Of a DNA stretch of 64,000 nucleotides, positions 8,688-16,658 are shown piece by piece (within the stretch, counting starts at the first letter, position 1; every line of letters begins with the position of its first letter). The DNA lies in contig NZ_JBFAJC010000017.1 in the NCBI RefSeq assembly GCF_040655075.1, positions 140,474-204,473 on the forward strand. Direction: 5' to 3'. The position numbers were made by a program, and so were the translations under genes. A model generated the notes under the pieces. That model saw only the letters and a program-made list of their open reading frames with translations. It did not search any database and was not told the origin of the DNA. The stretch is from Actinoallomurus sp040655075. Its GTDB lineage: Bacteria; Actinomycetota; Actinomycetes; Streptosporangiales; Streptosporangiaceae.

Positions 8688-9911
8688 ATGACCGAAGCAC
8701 TGGAGCGTGCCGTCGTACCGCCCGCCAGCGACGTCGATCCATTCGCCGACGCGGTCCTCCTGAACCCGGAACCACTGCACCGGGCCCTGCGCGAGGCCGG
8801 TCCCGTCGTGTACCTGTCCCGCTACGACGTGTACGCCCTGGCCCGCTACGAGCAGGTGCACGCCGCCCTGCAGGACTGGCAGCACTTCGAGTCGGGCTCG
8901 GGCGTGGGCCTGGCCGACTTCCGCCGCGAGGAGCCGTGGCGCCCGCCGAGCCTGCTCTTGGAGGCCGATCCGCCCCGGCATGACGCCCCCCGCCGGGTGC
9001 TGCGCGAGATCCTCGTTCCGCCCGCTCTGCGCCGCCTGCGCGCTGCGTGGTCCACGGGCGCCGAGGAACTGGTCGACCAGGTGCTCTCGAACGGGCCGGA
9101 GTTCGACGCGTTCACGGCGCTGGCCGAGGCGTTCCCGCTACGGGTCTTCCCGGACGCCGTGGGCCTTGGCCCCGACGGGCGGGAGAACCTCCTGCCGTAC
9201 GGCAACTTCGCCTTCAACGCCTTCGGACCCGTCAATGATTTGGTGCGGGCCGACGCGCACCGCGTGGCCGAACTGTCGGCGTGGGTGAAGGCCCAGTGCG
9301 CCCGCGAGGCGCTGAGCGAGGACGGGTTCGGCGCCCGGATCTGGGCCGCCGCCGACCGTGGGGAGCTGACGTACGAGCAGGCGCCCCTGGTGGTGCGCTC
9401 CCTGCTCACCGCCGGCGTCGACACCACCGTGCACGGCCTCGCGGCTGCGCTCTACGGCTTCGCCACGCACCCTGACCAGTGGCAACGCCTTCGTGAGCGG
9501 CCGGAGTCGGCGCGGGTCGCGTTCGACGAGGCGGTGCGCTGGCAGTCGCCCGTCCAGACGTTCTTCCGCACCGCCACCACCGACGTGACGATCGCGGACA
9601 CCGTCATCCCGGCGGGCACGAAGATCCTCATGTTCCTCGCGTCGGCCAACCGCGATCCGGCCCGCTGGGCCGAGCCCGACCGGTTCGACCTTGCCCGCGA
9701 CCCGTCCGGGCACGTCGGTTTCGGCATGGGCATCCACCAGTGCGTCGGCCAGCACGTCGCCCGCTTGGAGGCCGAGGCTCTGCTCACCGCACTGGCCGGC
9801 CGAGTCGAACGGATCGAACTCACCGGCACACCGCGCCGCCACCCGAACAACACCCTGCGCTCGTGGGAGTCCCTGCCCGTGCGCGTTCGGCCGGCTGCGC
9901 GTCCGGCTTAG
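8688..9911 (+). CDS. Cytochrome P450 (bacterial class)
   Basis: This 407-residue protein has the P450 hallmarks: an I-helix oxygen-activation segment LLTAGVDTTVHG, a K-helix ExxR in DEAVRW, and the heme loop FGMGIHQCVGQ with Cys352 as the axial ligand. It is soluble. The ATG follows GAAGGAG, 28 bp after the reductase gene. P450s paired with PDR-type reductases often dealkylate or hydroxylate aromatic ethers and acids; that assignment here is inference. The gene ends the plus-strand run that began with the metallo-hydrolase. A heptad repeat tract follows. Confidence 0.95.
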   Translation: MTEALERAVVPPASDVDPFADAVLLNPEPLHRALREAGPVVYLSRYDVYALARYEQVHAALQDWQHFESGSGVGLADFRREEPWRPPSLLLEADPPRHDAPRRVLREILVPPALRRLRAAWSTGAEELVDQVLSNGPEFDAFTALAEAFPLRVFPDAVGLGPDGRENLLPYGNFAFNAFGPVNDLVRADAHRVAELSAWVKAQCAREALSEDGFGARIWAAADRGELTYEQAPLVVRSLLTAGVDTTVHGLAAALYGFATHPDQWQRLRERPESARVAFDEAVRWQSPVQTFFRTATTDVTIADTVIPAGTKILMFLASANRDPARWAEPDRFDLARDPSGHVGFGMGIHQCVGQHVARLEAEALLTALAGRVERIELTGTPRRHPNNTLRSWESLPVRVRPAARPA

Positions 9912-9933
9912 CCGTGTCCCGCAGGCTGGGCCG

Positions 9934-9996
9934 GCAGCCGGCAGCCGGCAGCCGGCAGCCGGCGGCCGGTGGCCGGAGTCCGGTGGCCGGAGTCCG
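9934..9996 (+). repeat. GC-rich heptad tandem repeat
   Basis: Five copies of a 7-bp unit, four GCAGCCG and one GCGGCCG, occupy 9934-9968. Two exact copies of a 14-bp unit, GTGGCCGGAGTCCG, follow at 9969-9996 and look like degenerate double heptads. The tract is non-coding, between the P450 stop and the next gene. It looks like slippage-generated simple repeat. It could fold as extended G/C hairpins, but no regular terminator is seen. Confidence 0.85.
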
Positions 9997-10165
9997 GTAG
10001 GGCGCTGTCCGGGTGGCCGAAGCCACGCGGCCGGTGATTGCGCGCGTTAGGTGGGCATGAAAAGAATGATCCGTTGCCTCGGTGGTCCGGGCGCCGACCG
10101 TGATCGACCACTGATCGTGGCCCTGCGCCTGGGCGGCCACCCGACGATCGTTGAGGAGCGGTGCG

Positions 10166-10762
10166 GTGCTACACGCCTTCGTCTACAACGAGATCGCGAT
10201 CCTCGTCCGGCACTGGTTCGAGGTCAGCCTCAAGGACAGTCACCTCGAGCACGGGGCGCGCATCGAGCTGCGCCTGCGAAGCCCCCAGCCACATCGCGGG
10301 ACCGAGTCGGCGGCCCAAATGATCGTGGCGGATCAGCCGCTGTGGCGAGCCGATCTCTTCGATCGCATCGACGGCGTGCGCGGAGGGTTCGAGGCGGCGC
10401 ACTTCCACCCGCGCTTCGATGGTGTCGAGCCATGCGAACGTCATTGGGCCGATGAGATCAAAGCCGCCCCCTGGGACTGGCTACACGACCAGTTGTCCGA
10501 CGTCGCCGGTGTTGCTACGGCGGCCGGGACACCACTGCGGGACCCCGCCGCGGACAGCGAGCAGGTCCGGGCCGACGCCGCGGCGATCGTCGCTGCCGCG
10601 CAGAGCCGAGCCGCGATCGAGTGCGGGGCCAAAGAGCAGTGCTATGCGTGGACCCAGGACGCGGCGCACACGGTACACCTCATGCTGGACCAGCTCGCCA
10701 AGCCTGAGCTCCTCGATCGTGATCGCGTCTCCCCGTGGCTGACGCCGCAGAACGCGCGCTGA
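10166..10762 (+). CDS. Uncharacterised 198-residue protein
   Basis: I do not recognise this protein. The GTG at 10166 follows GAGGAG at 7 bp, better than the TTG five codons upstream. It has no signal peptide or membrane helix. The N-terminal half is mixed (HAFVYNEIAILVRHWFEVSL, then an arginine-rich strand-like segment). The middle has several histidines and tryptophans (FEAAHFHPRFDG, ERHWADEIKAAPWDW). The C-terminal half is helical and alanine-rich with two cysteines. Codon use and GC bias look normal for the window, supporting a real gene. It stands alone, 254 bp after the P450 and separated from the carbohydrate island by a 138-bp gap. Confidence 0.55.
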   Translation: MLHAFVYNEIAILVRHWFEVSLKDSHLEHGARIELRLRSPQPHRGTESAAQMIVADQPLWRADLFDRIDGVRGGFEAAHFHPRFDGVEPCERHWADEIKAAPWDWLHDQLSDVAGVATAAGTPLRDPAADSEQVRADAAAIVAAAQSRAAIECGAKEQCYAWTQDAAHTVHLMLDQLAKPELLDRDRVSPWLTPQNAR

Positions 10763-10900
10763 CAGCCGTACCGCTCCGAAACGCGTGAGCTGCGACGGGC
10801 ACGGTGGCCGGCACGGCTCTTCCCGCGACACACCGGTGACCGCGGTGCCCTGTCTCCTGTGGGCGGACCGCGGCACCGGCGCGTTGCGGGTCCGGCTGCG

Positions 10901-12367
10901 CTACCAGTCCAGGCCGGCGGCGGCTTGGCTCCTGATGTAGGCCGGGATGTCCTCGGTTTCCGCGGCGGTCAAGGCCGAGTCGGTCGTCATGCCGTCCCGC
11001 AGCACGTGCTGGCGGAAGACCGCGTACATCGGGATGTCCCAGTACTTGGTGTTCTGGTAGTTCTGCAGCACCGCGTTCGAACCCCAGTACACGCCCGACG
11101 TGTCGACACCGGTGAGCTCCGGGACGGCCTTGCCGAAGCTGTTCACGACCGCCGGGCTCTGCCGAACTCCCTTGATGGCGTGACGTGACAACTCGGCCTG
11201 CCCGTCCTCGGACACCAACCACTTCACGACGTTGATCGCGTCCTGCTGGTGGCGCGACTGCGGCGGGATGAAGGCCGCGGTCTCATTGGGCTGGTACGTC
11301 GTGCGCGAGCCCTTGCCGAGCAGGGGAACCGAGGCGACACCGACGTCGATGCTCTTCCGCCACTCATCGTAGGACGGCACGTCGGACTGCTTGATGAAGA
11401 GGTCGTTGCCGGCGTACGTGGGCAGTTTGCTCAGTGTGTCCACGGCCATCGCGACATGGCCCGGACGGCTCATGTCTCCCTTGAGGAAGTCGTTGGTCGT
11501 GGTGAAGCCGTTGTGTGGAATCGAGAGGAGCCGATTGAGGCTATCGGCGAGCTTTTGCCATCCCGGTGTGGTGATATCCACCTTCATATCCTCGGGCGCG
11601 GGATTCCAGCTGCCGGTCGGCGTGAACGGATACAACCCCATCTGGTTGTACTGCAGGTAGTAGTCAGGATGCTGCATGTACCCCTTGTAGGCGTCGAGTC
11701 CCACCTGCCGGGTCAGCTTCTTGGCGAGCTTGTAGATCTGGTCGAAGGTCATCCCCGGCTTCGGATATCTCACCCCGAACTTGTCGAAGATCTTTTTGTT
11801 GTAGTAGAGGACGTAGTCGTCGACGAAGACGGGAACCCCGTACAGCCCACCGGAGGATCGTGACTTCACCTGCTCCACCGCGGCCTGGTCGAGCTTGCCG
11901 ATGTCCAGTCCGGCCTGCTTGAGCATCGGCGTCATGTCCTGAACCCAGCCGCGCGGTTTGAGGTCCCGGGCGATCCGGTTGTACGGACTGTCGAGGATGA
12001 TGTCCGGTACGACTCCGGCCGCCTGAAGATCCTCATACCGCACCGGGTAGTCCCAAGTGGCGTACTTAATCTTGAGATTCGGAAAGGCTTGCCGCAGTTT
12101 GTCGCCGATGACCGTGTCGAAGACCTTTTCAGCCGTACGCTGCGGGGTGACCGACGCCTCGAACGGCTTGTAGTTGGCCGCGAAGATGAGGACCTCGTCG
12201 TTCTTGACGCAGAAGGGCTGGTTGTAGTGGTTGGGCACGTTGACGCCGCCGACACAGTCGTCCGCCGCGCTGCCTTTCGCCGAGCCGGCGGCCGCTTTCG
12301 GTGCCAATCCGAGCACCAGGACCGCAATCGCCGATGCGAGCAGCCGTCGCGTGAACTGGCTTTTCAC
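10901..12367 (-). CDS. Extracellular solute-binding protein (family 1-like)
   Basis: This 488-residue exported protein has the fold features of carbohydrate ABC-transporter binding proteins, such as DEVLIFAANYKPFEASVTPQ, GLYGVPVFVDDYVLYYNKKIF and a late WLVSEDGQAELSRHAIKGV. The GTG at 12367 follows GGAGG and gives the signal peptide VKSQFTRRLLASAIAVLVLG ending at a likely AxA site. No lipobox cysteine is visible, which is odd: Gram-positive binding proteins are normally lipoproteins. It lies 23 bp downstream of the BNR-propeller gene in the same orientation, so the two form an operon controlled from the 13958 palindrome. No permease or ATPase gene is adjacent, so the importer must be encoded elsewhere or lost. 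The ligand is probably an oligosaccharide released by the island's enzymes. Confidence 0.85.
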   Translation of the reverse strand: MKSQFTRRLLASAIAVLVLGLAPKAAAGSAKGSAADDCVGGVNVPNHYNQPFCVKNDEVLIFAANYKPFEASVTPQRTAEKVFDTVIGDKLRQAFPNLKIKYATWDYPVRYEDLQAAGVVPDIILDSPYNRIARDLKPRGWVQDMTPMLKQAGLDIGKLDQAAVEQVKSRSSGGLYGVPVFVDDYVLYYNKKIFDKFGVRYPKPGMTFDQIYKLAKKLTRQVGLDAYKGYMQHPDYYLQYNQMGLYPFTPTGSWNPAPEDMKVDITTPGWQKLADSLNRLLSIPHNGFTTTNDFLKGDMSRPGHVAMAVDTLSKLPTYAGNDLFIKQSDVPSYDEWRKSIDVGVASVPLLGKGSRTTYQPNETAAFIPPQSRHQQDAINVVKWLVSEDGQAELSRHAIKGVRQSPAVVNSFGKAVPELTGVDTSGVYWGSNAVLQNYQNTKYWDIPMYAVFRQHVLRDGMTTDSALTAAETEDIPAYIRSQAAAGLDW

Positions 12368-12390
12368 TTCGTTGCACCTCCACATATCGG

Positions 12391-13890
12391 TCAGCCGTTG
12401 GTCGCGGTCCTGATGTCCTGTTCGAGCAGCGTCGCGTACGCCGGCGTGATGCCCTTGCCGGACCGCTCGCCGACCCGTTGGCGCAGGGCGGCGAGTTCGC
12501 CGGCGATGGCCTGTTTGCTCGCGCCGCTCCCGACGTCCTTCAAGATCTTGTTGGCCTGGCCGATCAACTGGACCGCGAGGCCGGTGCTCGAGATCGCGTG
12601 CGTCTGCGCGCCCTCGAGGAGAATGCCGGGCAGATCGGCGACGGTCACGGGAAGCGATGTCAGTGGCACCTTGGTGATGTCGACGTCCTCCTTGTTGACC
12701 GAGTAGACGACCCAGAGGTCCGTGTTCGTGGCGATCGCGGACGGGTACTCGAATCCGAGGTTCTTGTGGGCGCCCGTGTAGCGCAGCGGCGGGGCGGCGT
12801 AGCGGATCACGCCGACCCGATCGAAGTGCACTCCGTCACTCGCGAGAGAGATCGAGATCGGATCGCGGTGGCCGCCGGGCTGTTCGTTGCCGACGATGTA
12901 CACCTGACCGTCCGGCAGCCGGCCGACGAACGACTTGCTGCGCGCGTCGGGCAGGCTGGTGCGGATGGCCGGGTCCCAGGTTCTGCCATGGTCGTGGCTC
13001 GCCTGCGCGTAGAGCCGGCCGGTGTTCGAGTCGCGCCAGATTCGCACGTACGTGCCATCGGCCTGGACGTAGGCGTGCGTGGGGTGGGCGAGCTTCTGGC
13101 CGTCGGCGGCGGGAACGTCTTCGGTCCAGCCGCTCTTGTAATCCCACGGTGGGGTGTTCCGAGGGTCGGCGAGGTACGCGGTGATCTGCCGTGCGATCGC
13201 GCCGTACCTCGGGTCGGAGGCGTTCGGATAGCTCGGGAAGCCGGGCTTGGGCTCGGGTGAGGTCATCTCCAGCCAGAAGATCGGCCCGAGTGTGCCGTCG
13301 GGCGCGACCCGCCGCGCGATGCGCCCCCATCCCCGCTTGACGGTGTCGGACTCCGTCTGGACCCAGTCCCAGACCTCGGCGATGGCGTAGACGCCATCGC
13401 CGATCGTCGCGTATCCGTCGGCGGTCACGACACGGCCGGGGACACGACCGTCGGAACCGGGCTCGTCCGGCGGAGTCTTGTCGTGCGGCGGAAAGTAGAC
13501 CTTCCACCCGGCCCGGCCGCCGCCGTCGGTCGAGACGGTGCCGAGCACCCGCTGGCCGGGGTTGTCCTCGTTGACCACGCCGTTGGACCACGAGGTGTAC
13601 AGCGTGCGGCCCTGGACGGTCACCATCGGGTGGTGGCTGTAGGTCCCGGTGGCGGGGGTCGCGTGGTACAGCTCGGTCGTCGACAGGTTTCCGAGCACGG
13701 GGTATCCCCGGGTGGGTTGGTCGTCCTGGGGGTAGGGGGCGGTCCAGTCGATGAGGGGGCGGGCCGCCGTCGGGGCCGCCGCCACCACCTGTCGTGGCGC
13801 ACCGTTCGACGTGGCCGTCGCCGCCATCACCGGGGGCGGCACGAGGAAGAGGAGCGCCGTGATCCACGCGGTCTTGCTCACCAATCGCAT
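12391..13890 (-). CDS. Secreted BNR beta-propeller protein, sialidase-like fold
   Basis: This 499-residue exported protein starts at the ATG at 13890, which has GGAAGG at 9 bp; an upstream GTG overlaps that site. The signal peptide ends near VMAATA. A propeller is indicated by an Asp-box-like HDHGRTW and repeated strand-turn segments (GRTLYTSWSNG, DGQVYIVGNE, TDLWVVYSVN). BNR propellers include sialidases, but also lyases and rhamnosidases acting on uronate polysaccharides (for example GH145, PL24 and PL25). The neighbours favour a plant-polysaccharide role over sialic acid. The clustered histidines in the YSHHPM segment near the first blade might be catalytic. It is the first gene of an operon with the solute-binding protein, behind a promoter and palindrome at 13958-14012. 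Confidence 0.72.
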   Translation of the reverse strand: MRLVSKTAWITALLFLVPPPVMAATATSNGAPRQVVAAAPTAARPLIDWTAPYPQDDQPTRGYPVLGNLSTTELYHATPATGTYSHHPMVTVQGRTLYTSWSNGVVNEDNPGQRVLGTVSTDGGGRAGWKVYFPPHDKTPPDEPGSDGRVPGRVVTADGYATIGDGVYAIAEVWDWVQTESDTVKRGWGRIARRVAPDGTLGPIFWLEMTSPEPKPGFPSYPNASDPRYGAIARQITAYLADPRNTPPWDYKSGWTEDVPAADGQKLAHPTHAYVQADGTYVRIWRDSNTGRLYAQASHDHGRTWDPAIRTSLPDARSKSFVGRLPDGQVYIVGNEQPGGHRDPISISLASDGVHFDRVGVIRYAAPPLRYTGAHKNLGFEYPSAIATNTDLWVVYSVNKEDVDITKVPLTSLPVTVADLPGILLEGAQTHAISSTGLAVQLIGQANKILKDVGSGASKQAIAGELAALRQRVGERSGKGITPAYATLLEQDIRTATNG

Positions 13891-13957
13891 GGGAGTCACC
13901 TTCCGCTGACGTGACGGCGGGGCCTTCCCGCGCGCTCACGGACGACATTCGGATCTA

Positions 13958-13971
13958 GGCAAACCTTTTCC
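13958..13971 (-). promoter_or_regulatory. Palindromic operator, site 1 of 4
   Basis: GGCAAACCTTTTCC has arms GGnAAA and TTTTCC around a two-base centre, one base off the perfect version found elsewhere in the island. It lies at or just after the predicted start of transcription of the BNR/binding-protein operon, where a bound repressor would block initiation. The shape suits a LacI- or ROK-type regulator; no such gene is in the window. Confidence 0.75.
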
Positions 13972-13983
13972 CGACCGGCCCGC

Positions 13984-14012
13984 ATCGTGCGCCGCGCTCG
14001 GAAGATTGTCAA
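13984..14012 (-). promoter_or_regulatory. Promoter of the BNR/binding-protein operon
   Basis: Reading the minus strand, TTGACA (14007-14012) is followed after exactly 17 bp by CACGAT (13984-13989). This is a good housekeeping-type -35/-10 pair. Its predicted start point falls next to operator site 1. The whole 13891-14232 interval between the two divergent operons holds only these regulatory signals. Confidence 0.6.
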
Positions 14013-14062
14013 CAACCTCCTTGACGCACCCCTTCCGGACATGTCCGATCCCGGTCGCGGTA

Positions 14063-14091
14063 TTGACCGGAGTCGAGTACGGTGCGAGCCT
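14063..14091 (+). promoter_or_regulatory. Candidate promoter of the plus-strand glycosidase operon
   Basis: TTGACC at 14063-14068 and GAGCCT at 14086-14091 are 17 bp apart. The -35 is good and the -10 is weak. It was chosen because the operator at 14101 begins 9 bp after it, matching the layout at the other palindromes. Confidence 0.4.
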
Positions 14092-14100
14092 CCGCGAGTA

Positions 14101-14114
14101 GGCAAAGGTTTTCC
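14101..14114 (+). promoter_or_regulatory. Palindromic operator, site 2 of 4
   Basis: GGCAAAGGTTTTCC is the reverse-orientation counterpart of site 1, with the same arms and a GG centre. It sits upstream of the four-gene plus-strand operon. Sites 1 and 2 are about 143 bp apart, so one regulator could control the divergent operons together or by looping. Confidence 0.75.
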
Positions 14115-14232
14115 CGCAACCGCCCATGAGAGCGCGGAGGCCGTGACGGGCTCTCTCATTCACGACGTTGTCCGAAGTCATGCCCGGGTTCGCCGACCAC
14201 GCGAGCCTGCGGGCCGCGTTGAGGAGTGTCTC

Positions 14233-16626
14233 GTGTTCGATCGCCGACATTTCCTGTCCGCCGCGGGTGGCGTGACGGTGGCCGCGGGCGCACCGCTGCG
14301 TCCGAGCCGGGCTCAGGCCGGTCACCGAGAACCCGGCGACGCCGGCGTGCGCATCGATCGGCGCGCGCTGGTGTCGCGGCACAACGTGGTGCGCACGTCG
14401 GCGAACCAGAAGTGGCCGCTCCAGGTGGGCAACGGGTCGTTCGCGTTCAACGTCGACGTCACCGGCCTGCAGACGTTCACGCCGTTCAACACCATGGCGA
14501 ACTGGGCGTGGTACAGCGCTCCGCTGCCACCCGGACAGAAACCGTCCGACTTCCAGGGCCAGGTCTGGGACACCCACGGCCGGCCGGTGCGGTACTGGAT
14601 CCCCAATGACACCCAGACCGCGCTGTCGGACTGGATGCGGATGTATCCGCAGCTCATCAGCCTCGGCCGCATCGGGCTGCGGCCGGTCACCCGCGACGGC
14701 CGGGACGCGACGAGCGGTGACCTCACCGACTGCCGCCAGGAGCTCGACCTGTGGACCGGCACCCTCGACAGTCGCTTCAAGGTCGACGGCGAACCGGTGC
14801 GGGTGCGAACCTGCTGCCACCCCGACGTCGACGCCGTCGCCGTCACGGTCGAGTCGCCGCTCATCGCCGCGGGCCGGTTGTCGGTCTTCGTCGATCTTCC
14901 CTTCGTCGACACGCTCACCAAGGCAGCGGTCTTCGTGGGCGACTGGGACCACCCCGACGCGCACGAGACCAGCCTGGTCCGCCGTGCGGGGCGGCGGGCC
15001 GACATCACGCACACCCTCGGCGGCCTCCATGACACGACCTACCACGTGGGGTTGCGCTGGTCGGCCGGCGCCGAGCTGACCGCGCCGGCCCGTGCCCCGC
15101 TCACGATCACCTCGGCCCGCTACGGTGCCGGGAGCAGTTGGGCGGACGTGACCGATCGACTGCGTGCCAAGGTCGCCGACGATTCGCTGTTCGCCACCGT
15201 CGACGCCGATCTGGTCGGCACCGACACCGGCGCCGACGACGTCCTCGCGGTCGCTTACCGCTACGGCGACGAAGCGCGCCGCGAGCGCGTCGCCACCGGC
15301 GCCCGGCTACGCATCGGCCGGCTCGCGGAAAAGCATCGTTACACGCTCACCGGCGGCGAGCACGGCCGCGTCGAGTTCGTGTGCGTGTTCTCCCCGGAGA
15401 CAGCGCGGTCGCTTCCGCGGCCGGACGCGGTGTTCGCGGCCGGTGCCCGTCACTGGCCGCGATTCTGGAGGTCCGGGGGCGCCGTCGACCTGTCCGGCAG
15501 CACCGACCCCCGGTGGTTCGAACTCGAACGCCGCATCGTGCTCTCGCAGTACCTCGAGGCGGTGAACGACGCCGGATCGTTTCCGACGCAGGAGAGCGGG
15601 CTGGTCCTGCGCACCTGGTGGGGCAAGGCACTCATGGAGATGTACTGGTGGCACGCGGCGCACTGGGCGCTGTGGAACCGCTGGGACATCCTGGACCGAT
15701 CCGTCACCATCTTTCAGCGGATGCTTCCCTCGTCGAGGCGGCGGGCCGCGGCGCAGGGCTACAAGGGCGCCAAATGGCCGAAGATGATCGGCCCGGACCT
15801 CCGCCAGTCGCCCGGCGAGACCAACGTGCTGCTCATCTGGCAGCAGCCGCACCCGATGTTCCTGGCCGAGCTCGACTACCGCGCCCACCCCACCCGGGAA
15901 ACGCTGGAGAAATGGCGCGAGGTGCTATTCGCCACCGCCGACTTCCTCGCGTCCTACGCCTTCTGGGACGAACCCACGAAGCGCTACATCCTCGGCCCCC
16001 CGCTGCAGGTGATGTCCGAGAACGTCGACCCCAAGGTCGCCATGAACCCGGCGTTCGAGCTGTCGTACTGGCGGTTCGGGCTGCGCATCGCCCAGACCTG
16101 GCGCGAGCGCCTCGGCCTGACCCGCGATCCCGACTGGGACAAGGTCCTGCACGGCCTCGCCGAGTTGCCCGTGCAGGACGGCGTGTACGTCCTCTACGAG
16201 GGCGTGCCCGACATGTGGACGAAATACAACTTCGACCATCCCGGGCCGGCGGTCGTCTACGGCTGGCTGCCCGGCGACGGGGTCGACATGAACACCTTCC
16301 TCCGCACCGCCCACAAGGTCTTCGCCGAATGGCGGGTCGACAAGTTCAGCTGGGACTTCCCGATGCTCGCGATGACCGCAGCCCGCATCGGCGAGCCCGA
16401 GCGGGCGCTGCACTGGCTGCTCTATCCGGGCGGAGCCGACAACATCGACGACGCCGGGTACGGCGACACACACGGCTACCCGTACTTCCCGGACAACTCC
16501 GGCCTGCTCTACGCGGTCGCGTTCATGTGCGCCGGCTGGGATGGCGCCCCCGACCGGCACGCCCCCGGGTTCCCGGACGACGGCACCTGGACCGTCCGCT
16601 GGGAGAACCTCAGCCCCGCACTCTAG
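14233..16626 (+). CDS. Tat-exported (alpha/alpha)6-type glycoside hydrolase
   Basis: This 797-residue protein starts at a GTG behind GAGGAG; the frame is open much further up, but only this start gives the Tat signal DRRHFLSAAGGV. The mature part opens with VGNGSFAFNVDVTGLQTF and TMANWAWYSAPLP. Later come MEMYWWHAAHWALWNRWDI and AAQGYKGAKWPKMIGPD. These recall bacterial six-hairpin glycosidases of the GH65/GH95-like superfamily and their uncharacterised relatives. I cannot assign a CAZy family. Acidic residues in the helical barrel would be the catalysts. It is the first gene of a four-gene operon with GH28, a Sde182-like protein and another six-hairpin enzyme, so it probably removes a sugar from a pectin-like chain outside the cell. 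Confidence 0.7.
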   Translation: MFDRRHFLSAAGGVTVAAGAPLRPSRAQAGHREPGDAGVRIDRRALVSRHNVVRTSANQKWPLQVGNGSFAFNVDVTGLQTFTPFNTMANWAWYSAPLPPGQKPSDFQGQVWDTHGRPVRYWIPNDTQTALSDWMRMYPQLISLGRIGLRPVTRDGRDATSGDLTDCRQELDLWTGTLDSRFKVDGEPVRVRTCCHPDVDAVAVTVESPLIAAGRLSVFVDLPFVDTLTKAAVFVGDWDHPDAHETSLVRRAGRRADITHTLGGLHDTTYHVGLRWSAGAELTAPARAPLTITSARYGAGSSWADVTDRLRAKVADDSLFATVDADLVGTDTGADDVLAVAYRYGDEARRERVATGARLRIGRLAEKHRYTLTGGEHGRVEFVCVFSPETARSLPRPDAVFAAGARHWPRFWRSGGAVDLSGSTDPRWFELERRIVLSQYLEAVNDAGSFPTQESGLVLRTWWGKALMEMYWWHAAHWALWNRWDILDRSVTIFQRMLPSSRRRAAAQGYKGAKWPKMIGPDLRQSPGETNVLLIWQQPHPMFLAELDYRAHPTRETLEKWREVLFATADFLASYAFWDEPTKRYILGPPLQVMSENVDPKVAMNPAFELSYWRFGLRIAQTWRERLGLTRDPDWDKVLHGLAELPVQDGVYVLYEGVPDMWTKYNFDHPGPAVVYGWLPGDGVDMNTFLRTAHKVFAEWRVDKFSWDFPMLAMTAARIGEPERALHWLLYPGGADNIDDAGYGDTHGYPYFPDNSGLLYAVAFMCAGWDGAPDRHAPGFPDDGTWTVRWENLSPAL

Positions 16627-16638
16627 GGGCACCCCTAG
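16623..16638. repeat. CTAGGGG inverted repeat at a stop codon
   Basis: CTAGGGG and CCCCTAG are separated by two bases and overlap the stop of the upstream glycosidase gene. It is too tight for a standard hairpin loop, and no T-run follows. A related CCCCTAGGGG palindrome occurs at 22024-22033, at the other end of this operon. Confidence 0.4.
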
Positions 16639-16658
16639 GCGTATTCACGGAGGCCGAC

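Noticed and set aside
9934..9996. Possible CRISPR-like array
   Set aside because: Units are 7-14 bp with no unique spacers and no cas genes in the window.
12391..13890. True sialidase function of the BNR protein
   Set aside because: Only one Asp-box-like motif is clear, no arginine triad could be aligned by eye, and the neighbours act on plant-type polysaccharides. A propeller hydrolase or lyase is more cautious.
15138..16658. Upstream in-frame extension of the GH28 gene
   Set aside because: It overlaps the real glycosidase gene in another frame. The ATG at 16659 with CGGAGG gives a Tat signal and the normal length.
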